Of a DNA stretch of 64,000 nt, positions 60,901-64,000 are shown piece by piece. Where the stretch lies: contig NW_025335269.1 of NCBI RefSeq assembly GCF_004798865.1, positions 19,460,616-19,524,615 of the forward strand, read 5' to 3'. The translations under genes and the position numbers were made by a program. Each line of letters begins with the position of its first letter. Position 1 is the first letter of the stretch. Source of the stretch: Varanus komodoensis. Its lineage: Eukaryota; Chordata; Lepidosauria; Squamata; Varanidae. The notes under the pieces are model-generated. The model had not been told where the DNA came from, ran no database searches, and worked only from the letters and a program-made list of their open reading frames with translations.

Positions 60901-62929
60901 TGAATCTGTCCGTTATTTGTTCAGCTGACCTCTCTTTTAGCTAGTTTGCTAATCAGGACATCATGAGGCACTTTGTTAAAAGTTTTGCTGAATATATATT
61001 ATATCCACAGTATTCCACAGTCCACTAAGGAGATTACCTGATCAAAAAATGAGATCAGATTAGTCTGGCTGGATTTGTTCTTGACTAATCCATGTTGATT
61101 TTTAGTAACCCCAGCACTGTTTTCAATGTTTTTGCAGACTGACTATTGTATAATCTGCTCCAGAATTTTCCCAGGAATTGCTGTCAGACTGCCTCCCCCA
61201 CACACACGCACTTTAAATATAGGGACACCATTAGCTTTCTTCCAATCATCTGGCATATCACTTGTCCTCTATGATTTCTCGAAAATAATACTAGTCTGAG
61301 AATTCTTCTGCTACTTCATTTATCTCTCTAGGTTGCAAGCTCATGGGGTGGTTCCAGCCAAGGCGTGTGCGTGCGTGCGTGCGTGCGTGCGTGTTAAATT
61401 GCCCTGCCTCATTTGTAGAATTCTACAAGGGATCCAGAAATCATCATAGAAGCAGAGCAAGTCAGAAGGGATCCCCCGGGCCATCTAGTCTGACTCACAG
61501 CTCCAGCCAGCTCCGCTCATGACCTGCCCATCATCTTCCTCTTGTAATCATATCATGCTTTCCCACCATATCTTCTGCCTTTTCCTTACTGCAGAAACTC
61601 TGTTAGCGAGAGAAAGATGGAATAACTGCTCATCACTAGGAACCATCTTTCCAGAAGCACCCACAAAGTAGCACCAAGACAAATACACAGTTATGAAAAT
61701 GAAACATCAAAATGGCAGCTAGGGCATTTCAGGTCTCTGGGGATCTGACCTGGTATAGCAAATTAGCTGCCATGTAGGACAGCAGTGTTCTCTGCTTTCA
61801 TTTAGGCACCATTTGAAACAAAGAAATAGAGTAAAACTCTCCTCCCACTACCCCAGTAAGTCTCTAGAGCTGTGTCATCCAAAGGAAGCCAAAACCCAAG
61901 GAGCACTACCCTTCAAACACCTCAGTGCTCAGTGAAGAAGGGAGTACAGAATACTGAATAGTAGCATGTGAACTGCCCTTGAATTTGTTTTGAATTAATT
62001 TGTTTTGAATTAATTAACAAAATTTATTTTGCTGAATACCATTTCAGGGGTCAAAAGGAGCAAATGGTGACAAGGGAGAAAAAGGAAATGCAGGAAGTCA
62101 AGGTCTTCAGGTAAAATTTCTACATGCAGTTCTTTATTTAGACCTCCTGTATCCTTTGTCTTGATAACTAATGGAAAGGAGTGCTATAGTGACTGAAAAT
62201 AGGTTTCACCCCACAGGAAATGAGTAAAGCAGAAAAATTACCATGTAATTGCTGCATTTGCACATGTTGCAAATGTGGACTCTAAGATTTAGTGTGACAT
62301 ACAAGAGCCAAAAAGAGCTGTTGCAGGCCTTTGGCTCATACACCAGCCAGAGTTACTTTTATTCTGTCAGAATTTCTAATATAGTTTAGGCTTCTGGCCT
62401 ATACGTGGCAGCCTCACTGGATGGAAGCCTCCAAGATCAGATGCTCCAGTGCCCTCCTGAGATGCTGCCAGCAGGCCAGGAGAACAGATGGACATTATTT
62501 CTTCTTGGATCTTTCAAGCACTTGTCTAGGATATTAAGATGTATTTTATTTGTGTGGAGTTAAATATCACTGATAACTGATTTTAAAGAAGATTTTCTTT
62601 GATTTTATGGTCCTTACATTAGTGGGTTTATCATGAAAGATTTAAGTCTTGTGCCTTAATTTGTGACCTCAAATTGTTGTCCTATTTTAAACAAGAAATT
62701 TGTTAGAATAAAATTTAATTGAAGAGTGGTATGATTCTTTTTTCAAATAAATGAATAGTTTAGCAAGGTAAGTAAGTGCAACCAATCTCCACATAAGAAG
62801 TGAAATGTTCGTTTTATTTTTATCAAAATTTTAAAAAATGTTTATACAATGTTATTTTGCTTTTAGGGAAACTTTGGAGTGAAAGGCTCTGGTGGGAACC
62901 TGGGAAAACCTGGGACTACAGGGCGTAAA
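24811..62929 (+). CDS. COL6A6: Collagen type VI alpha chain gene, COL6A6-like (partial, 23 coding exons)
   Basis: Host gene for a secreted long alpha chain of collagen VI, which pairs with alpha-1(VI) and alpha-2(VI) to form pericellular beaded microfilaments. The exons listed separately join in one frame for 1633 codons: signal peptide, seven vWA domains (N7-N1), a cysteine-rich linker and about 235 residues of triple helix. Human long chains have about 335 helix residues followed by C-terminal vWA domains, so roughly 100 helix residues and the whole C-terminus lie beyond the window. I chose COL6A6 over COL6A4 and COL6A5 because remembered human COL6A6 phrases line up throughout, e.g. 'ADVVFLVDSSD' with 'ADIVLLVDSSD', 'ECKRIEVLDVVFVIDSSGSI' with 'ECKRIERLDVVFVIDSSGSI', and 'CFVDVVVGFD' with 'CFVDIVLAFD'. 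No upstream promoter or first non-coding exon was identified. Family call very secure; paralogue call good. Confidence 0.9.
24907..26230. other. Intron, signal peptide to N7
   Basis: About 1.3 kb with a short run of TTAATG-type hexamers at 24953-24976. No exon or named repeat recognised. Confidence 0.5.
26231..26836 (+). CDS. COL6A6: COL6A6-like exon: vWA domain N7
   Basis: A 606-bp symmetric phase-1 exon (acceptor GCTTTTGCAG, donor GTAAGT-like GTAAGTTATC). It encodes one vWA domain, about residues 26-227, starting 'SESADIVLLVDSSDALG'. The metal-binding (MIDAS) motif DxSxS is degenerate, reading DSSDA. The third MIDAS loop, normally TDGE, reads 'STSGLS' and lacks the aspartate. The domain should fold ('YRVALVQYSDD', 'GVIGTMMQ') but probably does not bind a metal ion in the usual way. 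It ends in a threonine/proline-rich linker, 'DIPTTVPPSITPF'. Confidence 0.92.
27070..27175. mobile_element. Palindromic MITE, decayed
   Basis: Same family as 7319-7455 and 49391-49528: CCTAACCTGGTGCCTTCC on the left, GGGAGTTGAAGTC in the middle, CAGAAGGCACAC on the right. In the N7-N6 intron. Confidence 0.5.
27290..27455 (+). mobile_element. CR1 LINE, short 3' tail
   Basis: Carries the last codons of CR1 ORF2 ('LQEVVEAPSVRVFKDKLDMH') and the tail AGACTAGATGGCCCAGGAGT ending TTTCTTTGTTTC. It sits in the N7-N6 intron, ending about 75 bp before the N6 acceptor. Confidence 0.88.
27530..28150 (+). CDS. COL6A6: COL6A6-like exon: vWA domain N6
   Basis: A 621-bp phase-1 exon between TTTTTCCATCCAG and GTAAAG, residues about 228-434. 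It opens 'VYCRDDLVADVVFVVDESVS', with DxSxS intact (DESVS). The third MIDAS element is 'ITHRASDDN' where active domains have TDGE, so metal binding is doubtful. An N-glycosylation sequon lies in 'GANITQ'. The exon ends in a charged linker, 'QAKREVELEA'. A CR1 tail lies only 75 bp upstream of the acceptor. Confidence 0.92.
28151..29815. other. Intron, N6 to N5
   Basis: A pyrimidine-rich block at 28480-28530 and a GTGGGGTGGGGGG run near 29540 are the only notable features. No exon relic or named repeat seen. Confidence 0.45.
29816..30376 (+). CDS. COL6A6: COL6A6-like exon: vWA domain N5
   Basis: A 561-bp phase-1 exon (acceptor CTGTTCCTGTAG, donor GTAAGA), residues about 435-621. It starts 'CMDTEKADIYFLIDGSSSIS'. 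All MIDAS elements look intact: DGSSS, 'GGDTYTGAAI' and 'LTDGEAHDN'. An N-glycosylation sequon occurs in 'GANKTQ'. The paired domain-boundary cysteines are the opening 'CMD' and closing 'DICHEK'. Confidence 0.94.
30377..32756. other. Intron, N5 toward N4
   Basis: About 2.4 kb. A 65-bp LINE tail (31350-31415, GTGAGCCGCCCCAAGGCTTC then AAATAAATAAAT) is L2-like on the + strand. The rest is unclassified. Confidence 0.45.
32757..32864 (+). pseudogene. Fossil vWA exon, front part (N4-like)
   Basis: Directly after a good acceptor (TGTTTTTTTTCTCTAG) the phase-1 reading gives 'CMKMKATVAFLLGRSKALE', aligning with exon starts such as 'CEGVKADIMFLVDSSHSI'. From 32818, in another frame, 'FEKTKTFMRKLVSKA' matches the next helix of N4 ('FEKMKHFMKELVKKS' in the living exon). 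The MIDAS aspartate is replaced (GRS where DSS is expected), and a small deletion with a frame change lies near 32812. Nothing vWA-like follows, so the remaining 450 bp of the exon are gone. This is a host-gene relic and cannot encode a domain. Confidence 0.85.
33221..33784 (+). CDS. COL6A6: COL6A6-like exon: vWA domain N4
   Basis: A 564-bp phase-1 exon (acceptor TTTTAATCTTCTGTAG, donor GTTAGT), residues about 622-809. It begins 'CEGVKADIMFLVDSSHSIGP' with intact DxSxS, 'KNTLTGAAL' and 'ITDGEAQDE'. The core is very close to mammalian N4 ('GPDRVQIGVVQFSDI', 'SGRPDKVFYVENFDIL'). The last 20 residues, 'WLEKDIIFDICTIYKPD', differ from the mammalian 'RIEDDLVFGIC' type. Relics of related exons flank it on both sides (32757-32864 and 34170-34274), unlike any other exon in the gene. 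Confidence 0.94.
34170..34274 (+). pseudogene. Fossil vWA exon, back part (N4-like)
   Basis: From 34184 the frame reads 'RQDKVFYVEKFDVLQHIQ' and 'DDILFAICIPPED', aligning with the end of the N4 exon ('RPDKVFYVENFDILKWLE', 'KDIIFDIC'). The frame is open to the old exon end, but the donor is lost: GATTAGT stands where N4 has GGTTAGT. Upstream only the 'SGR' codons are recognisable; the front 460 bp of the exon are missing. Downstream, 34425-34520 resembles the intron after N4 (33950-34035), so the duplicated unit included intron. Confidence 0.85.
34521..37426. other. Intron, N4 to N3
   Basis: About 2.9 kb. The stretch 35845-35935 holds a fragment like the palindromic MITEs (TTACAGCTCCCATC). 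The stretch 36060-37060 is more GC-rich with a 153-codon minus-strand frame that shows no domain; I suspect an unclassified repeat. Confidence 0.4.
37427..38002 (+). CDS. COL6A6: COL6A6-like exon: vWA domain N3
   Basis: A 576-bp phase-1 exon (acceptor TTTGCTTTCCAG, donor GTAATG), residues about 810-1001. It starts 'ECKRIERLDVVFVIDSSGSI', the phrase that most strongly points to COL6A6. MIDAS elements DSSGS, 'GNTYTAKAL' and 'ITDGESHDS' are intact. Sequons occur in 'LKNISK' and 'CNISK'. Confidence 0.95.
38003..39090. other. Intron, N3 to N2, left part
   Basis: Nothing recognised. Confidence 0.4.
39091..39308 (+). mobile_element. tRNA-derived SINE, diverged copy
   Basis: Matches the family at 24346 in order: GATTAAAGTGTTAGACTGGG, GGGCTGTAGTCCCCTC, CACTGGGTGAACTG, ATCTACCTCACAAGG, GTGGGATATAAATGTAATAAA. 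Old copy in the N3-N2 intron. Confidence 0.75.
39690..39810. repeat. Short palindromic interspersed repeat, second copy
   Basis: Relative of 19653-19743: AGTGGGGCTTAGGTTAG in the middle with partly inverted flanks. Confidence 0.4.
39895..39990 (-). mobile_element. LINE 3' tail (L2-like)
   Basis: TTTATTTATTTTATTTATTT then CATTTCTATGCCGCTTACAA, the reverse complement of the 'GCCGC...AAATAAATAAA' end seen in forward orientation at 48600-48690. Confidence 0.6.
40236..40799 (+). CDS. COL6A6: COL6A6-like exon: vWA domain N2
   Basis: A 564-bp phase-1 exon (acceptor TTTTCCCTCACAG, donor GTAAGT), residues about 1002-1189. It starts 'ECDIQAEVVFLIDGSKSVP'. DxSxS (DGSKS) and 'ITDGKSDDG' are present. 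The middle MIDAS threonine position reads 'KKTYIGVAL' with isoleucine, a change I also recall in the mammalian N2 domain. A basic patch 'SRRRRSATS' is a possible furin-type cleavage site; that is inference. An L2-like tail lies 246 bp upstream. Confidence 0.94.
40800..42062. other. Intron, N2 to N1
   Basis: About 1.3 kb; the open frames at 40903-41438 overlap on both strands and show no domain. Confidence 0.4.
42063..42415 (+). CDS. COL6A6: COL6A6-like exon: vWA domain N1, part 1
   Basis: A 353-bp exon that enters in phase 1 and leaves in phase 0 (acceptor GTTTCCCTAAAG, donor GTAATT), residues about 1190-1307. It starts 'RCFVDIVLAFDISSQKSG', where the DxSxS motif is degenerate (DISSQ). It contains 'CDKETKTQFSVAIAI'. 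N1 is the only vWA domain split over several exons, here three, matching the known layout of the alpha-4/5/6(VI) genes. Confidence 0.92.
42470..42960 (-). mobile_element. Possible LTR-like repeat
   Basis: On the minus strand this block would carry GAGAATAAATCC near 42530 followed by a GTGTATTTTGGGCATTTGCA end, which looks like the polyadenylation side of an LTR. No second copy in the window and no certain ends, so this is a tentative reading. Confidence 0.3.
43005..43610 (+). mobile_element. Probable solo LTR, family not identified
   Basis: A GC-rich, CpG-containing block of about 600 bp inside an AT-rich intron. It has sharp composition edges and ends with AATAAAGACTCTTTTAATCA followed by a short GT-rich segment, the arrangement of an LTR polyadenylation region. 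No coding part is present. The exact ends and target duplication are not resolved. Confidence 0.45.
43908..43986 (+). CDS. COL6A6: COL6A6-like exon: vWA domain N1, part 2
   Basis: A 79-bp exon (acceptor TATTGTTTTAG, donor GTACTT) entering in phase 0 and leaving in phase 1. It encodes 'VLLLFSDGPDDEIEALKQ' and 'KSEELRQK', the central strand and the third MIDAS loop (FSDG) of N1. Human COL6A6 has 'VVLLFSDGLDDDVEKLEQ' at this place. Confidence 0.93.
43987..46669. other. Intron inside the N1 domain, left part
   Basis: About 2.7 kb. Apart from the Tc1-like remnant at 45529-45740 and a MITE fragment near 46130-46245 (GGGAGTTAAAGTCCAAAC) I see nothing nameable. Confidence 0.4.
45529..45740 (-). mobile_element. 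Possible Tc1/mariner transposase remnant
   Basis: A minus-strand frame reads 'KHSNGGLIVIWTVSGTGAMF', which resembles the 'KHGGGSIMVWGCFSASGTG' block of Tc1-type transposases, followed by 'NELIRKVDL'. No catalytic DDE residues or inverted ends were found, so the call rests on one short block. Confidence 0.35.
46670..46765 (+). mobile_element. CR1 LINE, very short 3' tail
   Basis: GGTAGGCATGTCATGAACGG, then ACTAGATGGCCCAGGAGGAA and a TTTCTATGTATTTATG end; about 95 bp of the CR1 tail, ending within 20 bp of the N1 part-3 acceptor. Confidence 0.85.
46784..46929 (+). CDS. COL6A6: COL6A6-like exon: vWA domain N1, part 3
   Basis: A 146-bp exon (acceptor CTTCTAAACAG, donor GTAAGT) that restores phase 0. 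It encodes 'LAGLITVALEGATNFNNLMP' and 'IEFGKGFGYNYQLTIGMQ', matching the human 'ALITVALDG' and 'IEFGKGF' segments. It closes the N1 domain just before the linker. A CR1 tail ends only about 20 bp before its acceptor. Confidence 0.93.
47092..47184 (+). CDS. COL6A6: COL6A6-like exon: cysteine-rich linker and start of triple helix
   Basis: A 93-bp phase-0 exon (acceptor GATTTCCTCCCAAG, donor GTAAGG), residues 1383-1413. It reads 'AGIAERECCCELCICW', five clustered cysteines that match the 'CCCLFCKC' linker of human COL6A6. It then enters Gly-X-Y repeats: GTE GPI GFP GPK GLP. I count the helix from GTE; on that count the first helix cysteine falls at position 50. Confidence 0.93.
47350..47500. repeat. 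Unclassified reptile interspersed repeat
   Basis: AGATAGCTGTGTTAGTCTAT, then TTTGTAACACCTTAAAAACT and GTCCACTTCATCAATTACAT. I recognise this as a repeat common in turtle and lizard DNA but cannot name it. Confidence 0.45.
47510..48192 (+). mobile_element. Old CR1 LINE, reverse transcriptase end (left of a nested insertion)
   Basis: Broken frames give 'EVAKFADNANLFRVVKTKKD' (the F/YADD motif reads FADN) followed by thumb-type residues and, near 48160, 'KVQRRTTKM', the usual CR1 phrase. The element stops at the start of an L2 tail and resumes after it at 48691. Confidence 0.75.
48193..48690 (+). mobile_element. L2 LINE 3' end, nested in the CR1
   Basis: An open frame of 100 codons reads 'MTYKALNGLGPGYLKECL', 'RAFSEYPEEVAPHLWNALP', 'REVRLAPSLFVFRRQAK' and 'IFLFKTYF', the conserved C-terminus of vertebrate L2 ORF2. 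A 3' UTR with GAGCTGCCCTGAGGCTTTG and an AAATAAATAAAAATAAAATA tail follows. It is well preserved and sits between two parts of an older CR1. ACTAAAATGA before it and ATAAAATGAG at its end suggest a target duplication. Confidence 0.88.
48691..49100 (+). mobile_element. Old CR1 LINE, 3' end (right of the nested insertion)
   Basis: Picks up where 48192 stops: 'GLEQLPSEEW'-type codons at about 48700, 'FLFFSHNTRTSSHELGH', 'LLQEVAMTTNLLWLQRGIEQ' and 'GYQCLLVLMAMHYL'. This is an older CR1/L3-type lineage than the copies at 5655 or 15730. Confidence 0.75.
49391..49528. mobile_element. Palindromic MITE, well preserved
   Basis: Inverted ends ACCAGCCTTCCCCAACCTGG and (right end) AGTTGGGGAAGGCTGGT match for about 17 bases. 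The interior has AGAATTCCCATCCAGC and the partial inverse GGGAATTTTGGGTGTTGCAG. Same family as 7319-7455. In the linker-to-helix intron, 345 bp before the first 54-bp helix exon. Confidence 0.75.
49873..49926 (+). CDS. COL6A6: COL6A6-like helix exon, 54 bp, with one Gly replaced by Glu
   Basis: Phase-0 helix exon (acceptor TTTTAATTTTTAG, donor GTAAGT) encoding GIP GIP GNQ GHQ GED EEP. The final triplet starts with GAA (Glu, 49918-49920) where every collagen triplet needs glycine. The next exon resumes GER in register, so this is a substitution and not a length change. A single G-to-A transition from GGA would explain it. Confidence 0.9.
50007..50078 (+). CDS. COL6A6: COL6A6-like helix exon, 72 bp, with the helix cysteine
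   Basis: Eight perfect triplets (acceptor TAGTATTTTTTAG, donor GTAAGA), including 'GVTGCQGEQGMK'. The cysteine codon is 50055-50057, helix position 50 by my count. In alpha-3(VI) the cysteine at this position is linked to tetramer assembly, and the alpha-4/5/6 chains share it. Confidence 0.93.
50180..50206 (+). CDS. COL6A6: COL6A6-like helix exon, 27 bp
   Basis: A 27-bp micro-exon (acceptor TTAAACATTGCAG, donor GTATAG) encoding GLR GLT GEK. Only 101 bp of intron separate it from the previous exon. The 27-bp size is typical of the smallest fibril-type and type VI helix exons. Confidence 0.88.
50207..51119. other. Intron between helix exons
   Basis: Contains a copy of the short palindromic repeat at 50756-50857 (CATTTCTACTTAGAAGTGAG, TTCAATGGGA). 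Otherwise nothing recognised. Confidence 0.4.
51120..51440 (-). repeat. Unclassified interspersed repeat, second copy
   Basis: Partner of 17371-17690; see that entry for the shared blocks. It ends about 85 bp before the 45-bp helix exon. Confidence 0.5.
51526..51570 (+). CDS. COL6A6: COL6A6-like helix exon, 45 bp
   Basis: Encodes GED GID GIN GIN GEE between TTGTTATCTCAG and GTGAGT. It matches the human 'GENGIDGLNGEQG' segment. The duplicated GIN triplet is written as a perfect 9-bp DNA repeat (GGAATTAAT twice). Confidence 0.92.
51667..51720 (+). CDS. COL6A6: COL6A6-like helix exon, 54 bp
   Basis: Encodes GSQ GLP GEK GEK GDS GQM between TGTTCTTCAAG and GTATTA. The charged 'GEKGEKGD' block matches human 'GRKGEKGDEG'. 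Only 96 bp of intron precede it. Confidence 0.92.
51721..52569. other. Intron between helix exons, left part
   Basis: Nothing recognised. Confidence 0.4.
52570..53090 (-). mobile_element. LINE 3' UTR (L2-like)
   Basis: An AT-rich tail at 52570-52680 leads into sequence of the type also seen at 13020-13850 (CAGCATCTTGAATTGGGCCT at about 52981). No coding part. It ends about 180 bp before the 63-bp helix exon. Confidence 0.5.
53268..53330 (+). CDS. COL6A6: COL6A6-like helix exon, 63 bp
   Basis: Encodes GSS GPT GPP GDI GAK GIH GNA between TTACATATTTCAG and GTAAGT; seven perfect triplets. Confidence 0.93.
53331..54305. other. Intron between helix exons
   Basis: Nothing recognised; open frames at 53355-53561 are chance. 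Confidence 0.4.
54306..54371 (+). CDS. COL6A6: COL6A6-like helix exon, 66 bp, with a natural interruption
   Basis: Encodes GEP GMD GTIK GTP GPK GMP GKK between TATTATTTAG and GTAATT. One triplet carries an extra residue (GTIK), shifting the glycine register by one. The human chain has an interruption of the same length at this place ('GVDSSIEG'), so it looks ancestral and not an error. Confidence 0.9.
54372..55838. other. Intron between helix exons
   Basis: AT-rich with several poly-A or poly-T runs; nothing recognised. Confidence 0.4.
55839..55892 (+). CDS. COL6A6: COL6A6-like helix exon, 54 bp
   Basis: Encodes GER GPS GIP GFE GSK GNT between TTCTCCATTCACAG and GTAAGA; six perfect triplets. 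Confidence 0.92.
55893..57310. other. Intron between helix exons, left part
   Basis: A decayed MITE fragment at 56890-56995 (GACTACAACCATCATTA, GATGGGAGTTGTAGTGCAAA). Otherwise nothing recognised. Confidence 0.4.
57311..57560. repeat. Reptile interspersed repeat ('TTGGATCAGGCCAAAGGC' type)
   Basis: TTGGATCAGGCCAAAGGCTG, TAGTCTAATATTCTGTACTC, CCTGCAGGATGCTTCAGCTG and GCAACTGCTATTGAGGTGCA follow the order of a repeat common in squamate and turtle DNA. Formal family unknown to me. Confidence 0.6.
58477..58512 (+). CDS. COL6A6: COL6A6-like helix exon, 36 bp
   Basis: Encodes GAR GLR GPP GLQ between GTTGTGTGTCACAG and GTATGT. The acceptor's pyrimidine tract is weak (TGTTGTGTGTCACAG), so usage should be confirmed. 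Confidence 0.85.
59142..59204 (+). CDS. COL6A6: COL6A6-like helix exon, 63 bp
   Basis: Encodes GLK GTP GPV GRK GEE GFR GLQ between TATCTTCATACAG and GTGAAT; seven perfect triplets. Confidence 0.92.
59278..59298. repeat. (GAC)n microsatellite
   Basis: A short GACGACGACGACGACAATGAC run about 75 bp after the donor of the preceding helix exon. Confidence 0.8.
59335..59700 (-). mobile_element. LINE 3' UTR (L2-like), tentative
   Basis: GAACAGAAATTTATTAAAAC followed by AAAACACAAAAG-type tail and a body similar in layout to the other minus-strand L2-like tails. Weak evidence. Confidence 0.4.
59925..61340 (-). mobile_element. Old CR1/L3-type LINE fragment
   Basis: Minus-strand phrases 'LLKYLKGCHTEVGLDLFSV', 'GLKLQEARFWLNIRKDVR' and 'QLPKGVVHSPTLEAFKMQLD' match the C-terminus of CR1-type ORF2. 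Further back (60700-61260) broken RT pieces occur, e.g. a 'KAFDK..H' type motif A around 60960-61010. Many breaks; distinctly older than the other CR1 copies and from a different subfamily. Confidence 0.7.
61363..61394. repeat. (GCGT)n microsatellite
   Basis: Eight GCGT units. CpG-containing microsatellites are uncommon in methylated vertebrate DNA, so this is a recent expansion. Confidence 0.9.
61440..61550 (-). mobile_element. CR1 LINE, short 3' tail
   Basis: ATCATAGAAGCAGAGCAAGT then GGGCCATCTAGTCTGACTCA and CTCCGCTCATGACCTGCCCA, the reverse complement of the CR1 tail also at 46670. Confidence 0.88.
62048..62110 (+). CDS. COL6A6: COL6A6-like helix exon, 63 bp
   Basis: Encodes GSK GAN GDK GEK GNA GSQ GLQ between AATACCATTTCAG and GTAAAA. 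The 2.8-kb intron before it is filled largely with LINE debris. Confidence 0.92.
62867..62929 (+). CDS. COL6A6: COL6A6-like helix exon, 63 bp (last in window)
   Basis: Encodes GNF GVK GSG GNL GKP GTT GRK between TATTTTGCTTTTAG and GTATGC. It leaves in phase 0, so the reading continues in an exon beyond 64000. Confidence 0.92.
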
Positions 62930-63787
62930 GTATGCTTTCACAAGTCTGTTTTTAATCTTTCTATACAGCCCATAACCAACCAGGAGAAAGTCTTCAAGAC
63001 TGAATTCATTATGTTCAGTAAAGGAAAAACCTTGGCACTTAATTAGGGCTTTCACCCTCATCTAAAGCCCAGGCAAGCAACCTGCTCATGTGAGAATTAA
63101 AAAATGAGAGAGGATATGGTACACACACAAGCCCTGCCTTGCATGTCCCTATCCCTGCCCATTCCTTGTCTTGAGGGAGAAATTATGAAGAGGAATTTGA
63201 CTCACATTCTCTTGAACATGAGGAGAAACCTCCATGCAGTCAGGAACCATGATAACACACACAAAAGGAAAGGTAACCATTGGAGCCTATGATAAATTCC
63301 AAAAACCATGCAGCCAATACTTTGGATAGGCTAACTCAGATATCACAAAAATGTATCAGCTTTTGAATTCTTCAGATCTCTTCATTAGGCATGATGTTAC
63401 AAAAAGCAGGATGTCGAGGGAAGGTTGACTGGATATTGTAGGCAGGATATCTGCATAGTCAGTCTGAAGATGATATAGGGGAGGGGGGTTGCAGATCTTC
63501 ACACTGAGCTCTTCCAAGAGATGGGATGGTTTCAGATTTCTGAACCCCTAGATCCTATAAAGAACAACAACAACAAACTAGACAATTGCTGATTCTCCAT
63601 TTTTACCTCTATAAATCCAGATTTTTTAATTTTCTAAACCAGGGACTCAACAATTGTCTAGTAATTTTTTGCTTCTGTAAAGGTTCTTCATAAAGCACAT
63701 TCCCAAGTGCGTGAAGGTTTCTTTTCACGTTCAAGTGAATGCAAATAAGAGCCCTCTTCAGATCTTCTTGTTCATTGTGAGGAAAGA
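62930..63787. other. Intron after the last helix exon seen
   Basis: Two matching stretches near 63180-63245 and 63690-63750 share CACATTC..GTGAATG-type palindromic blocks (TTGAACATGAGGAGAAACCT versus the inverse GTGAAGGTTTCTTTTCACGT). Possibly inverted ends of a small element of about 570 bp; not certain. Confidence 0.35.
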
Positions 63788-64000
63788 AGAGGGCCAGTGT
63801 GGTTAAAGTCATACTGGGACTCAGCTTCAAGACTCCACTTGGCCATGAAACTCACTGGGTGACTTTGGGTCAGTCATGGGTTCTCAGCCTTACCTACCTC
63901 ACAGGATTCTTGAAAGGATAGAATGGAGAGAAGCAGTAGGATTATGGAAGCTGCCTAGGGTTTCTCATGTAAGAGAAGAAGTGGGATTTTAAAAAAATGA
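63788..64000 (+). mobile_element. tRNA-derived SINE at the window edge
   Basis: AGAGGGCCAGTGTGGTTAAA, TGGGTGACTTTGGGTCAGTC, CCTTACCTACCTCACAGGAT and AGTGGGATTTTAAAAAAATGA follow the family at 24346. The box A region is shortened. It runs to or just past the last base. Confidence 0.8.

Overview
The window is vertebrate nuclear DNA, almost certainly from a squamate reptile (lizard or snake). The basis is the repeat content: two minus-strand SINEs with a tRNA-like head and an (ACCTTT)n tail, as in Sauria SINEs; several copies of a second tRNA-derived SINE; and many CR1 and L2 LINE fragments. There is no sign of bacterial or viral gene organisation, and most open frames are chance or repeat-derived.

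The one host gene I can support occupies the right 60% of the window on the + strand: the 5' two thirds of a long-chain type VI collagen alpha gene, best matched (from memory of the family) to COL6A6. I can place 23 coding exons between 24831 and 62929: a signal-peptide exon, six single-exon von Willebrand factor A (vWA) domains (N7 to N2), a seventh vWA domain (N1) split over three exons, a cysteine-rich linker exon that opens the triple helix, and twelve short helix exons of 27 to 72 bp. All have AG/GT borders. Phases agree at every junction, giving 1633 uninterrupted codons. The gene continues past the right edge.

The most interesting structure is around the N4 exon (33221-33784). About 0.46 kb upstream lies the decayed front of another vWA exon, still behind a splice acceptor. 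About 0.49 kb downstream lies the decayed back end of a vWA exon followed by duplicated intron. Both relics resemble the mammalian N4 exon at least as well as the living exon does, which suggests exon duplication followed by replacement or loss. In the helix, a codon at a position that should be glycine reads glutamate (49918-49920).

The left 24.8 kb holds no host exon I can recognise. It is a repeat landscape: LINE fragments (3690-4300, 5655-6190, 8161-8610, 10200-12775, 13020-14240, 15730-16400), two LTRs of one family (4323-4902 and 8770-9318, the latter a solo LTR with a 5-bp target duplication), Sauria SINEs, and two adjacent pogo/Tigger-type DNA transposons (20704-21166, closely resembling primate Tigger1, and 21312-22331). 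The collagen introns carry further LINE, SINE and palindromic MITE copies, including an L2 tail nested in an older CR1 at 47510-49100.

How the parts work together: the encoded chain should enter the ER, fold its N-terminal vWA array, and pair its triple helix with alpha-1(VI) and alpha-2(VI) chains. The helix cysteine counted here as position 50 is the one linked to tetramer formation in the alpha-3-like chains. Family names for repeats and the COL6A6 assignment come from recognition, not from a search.
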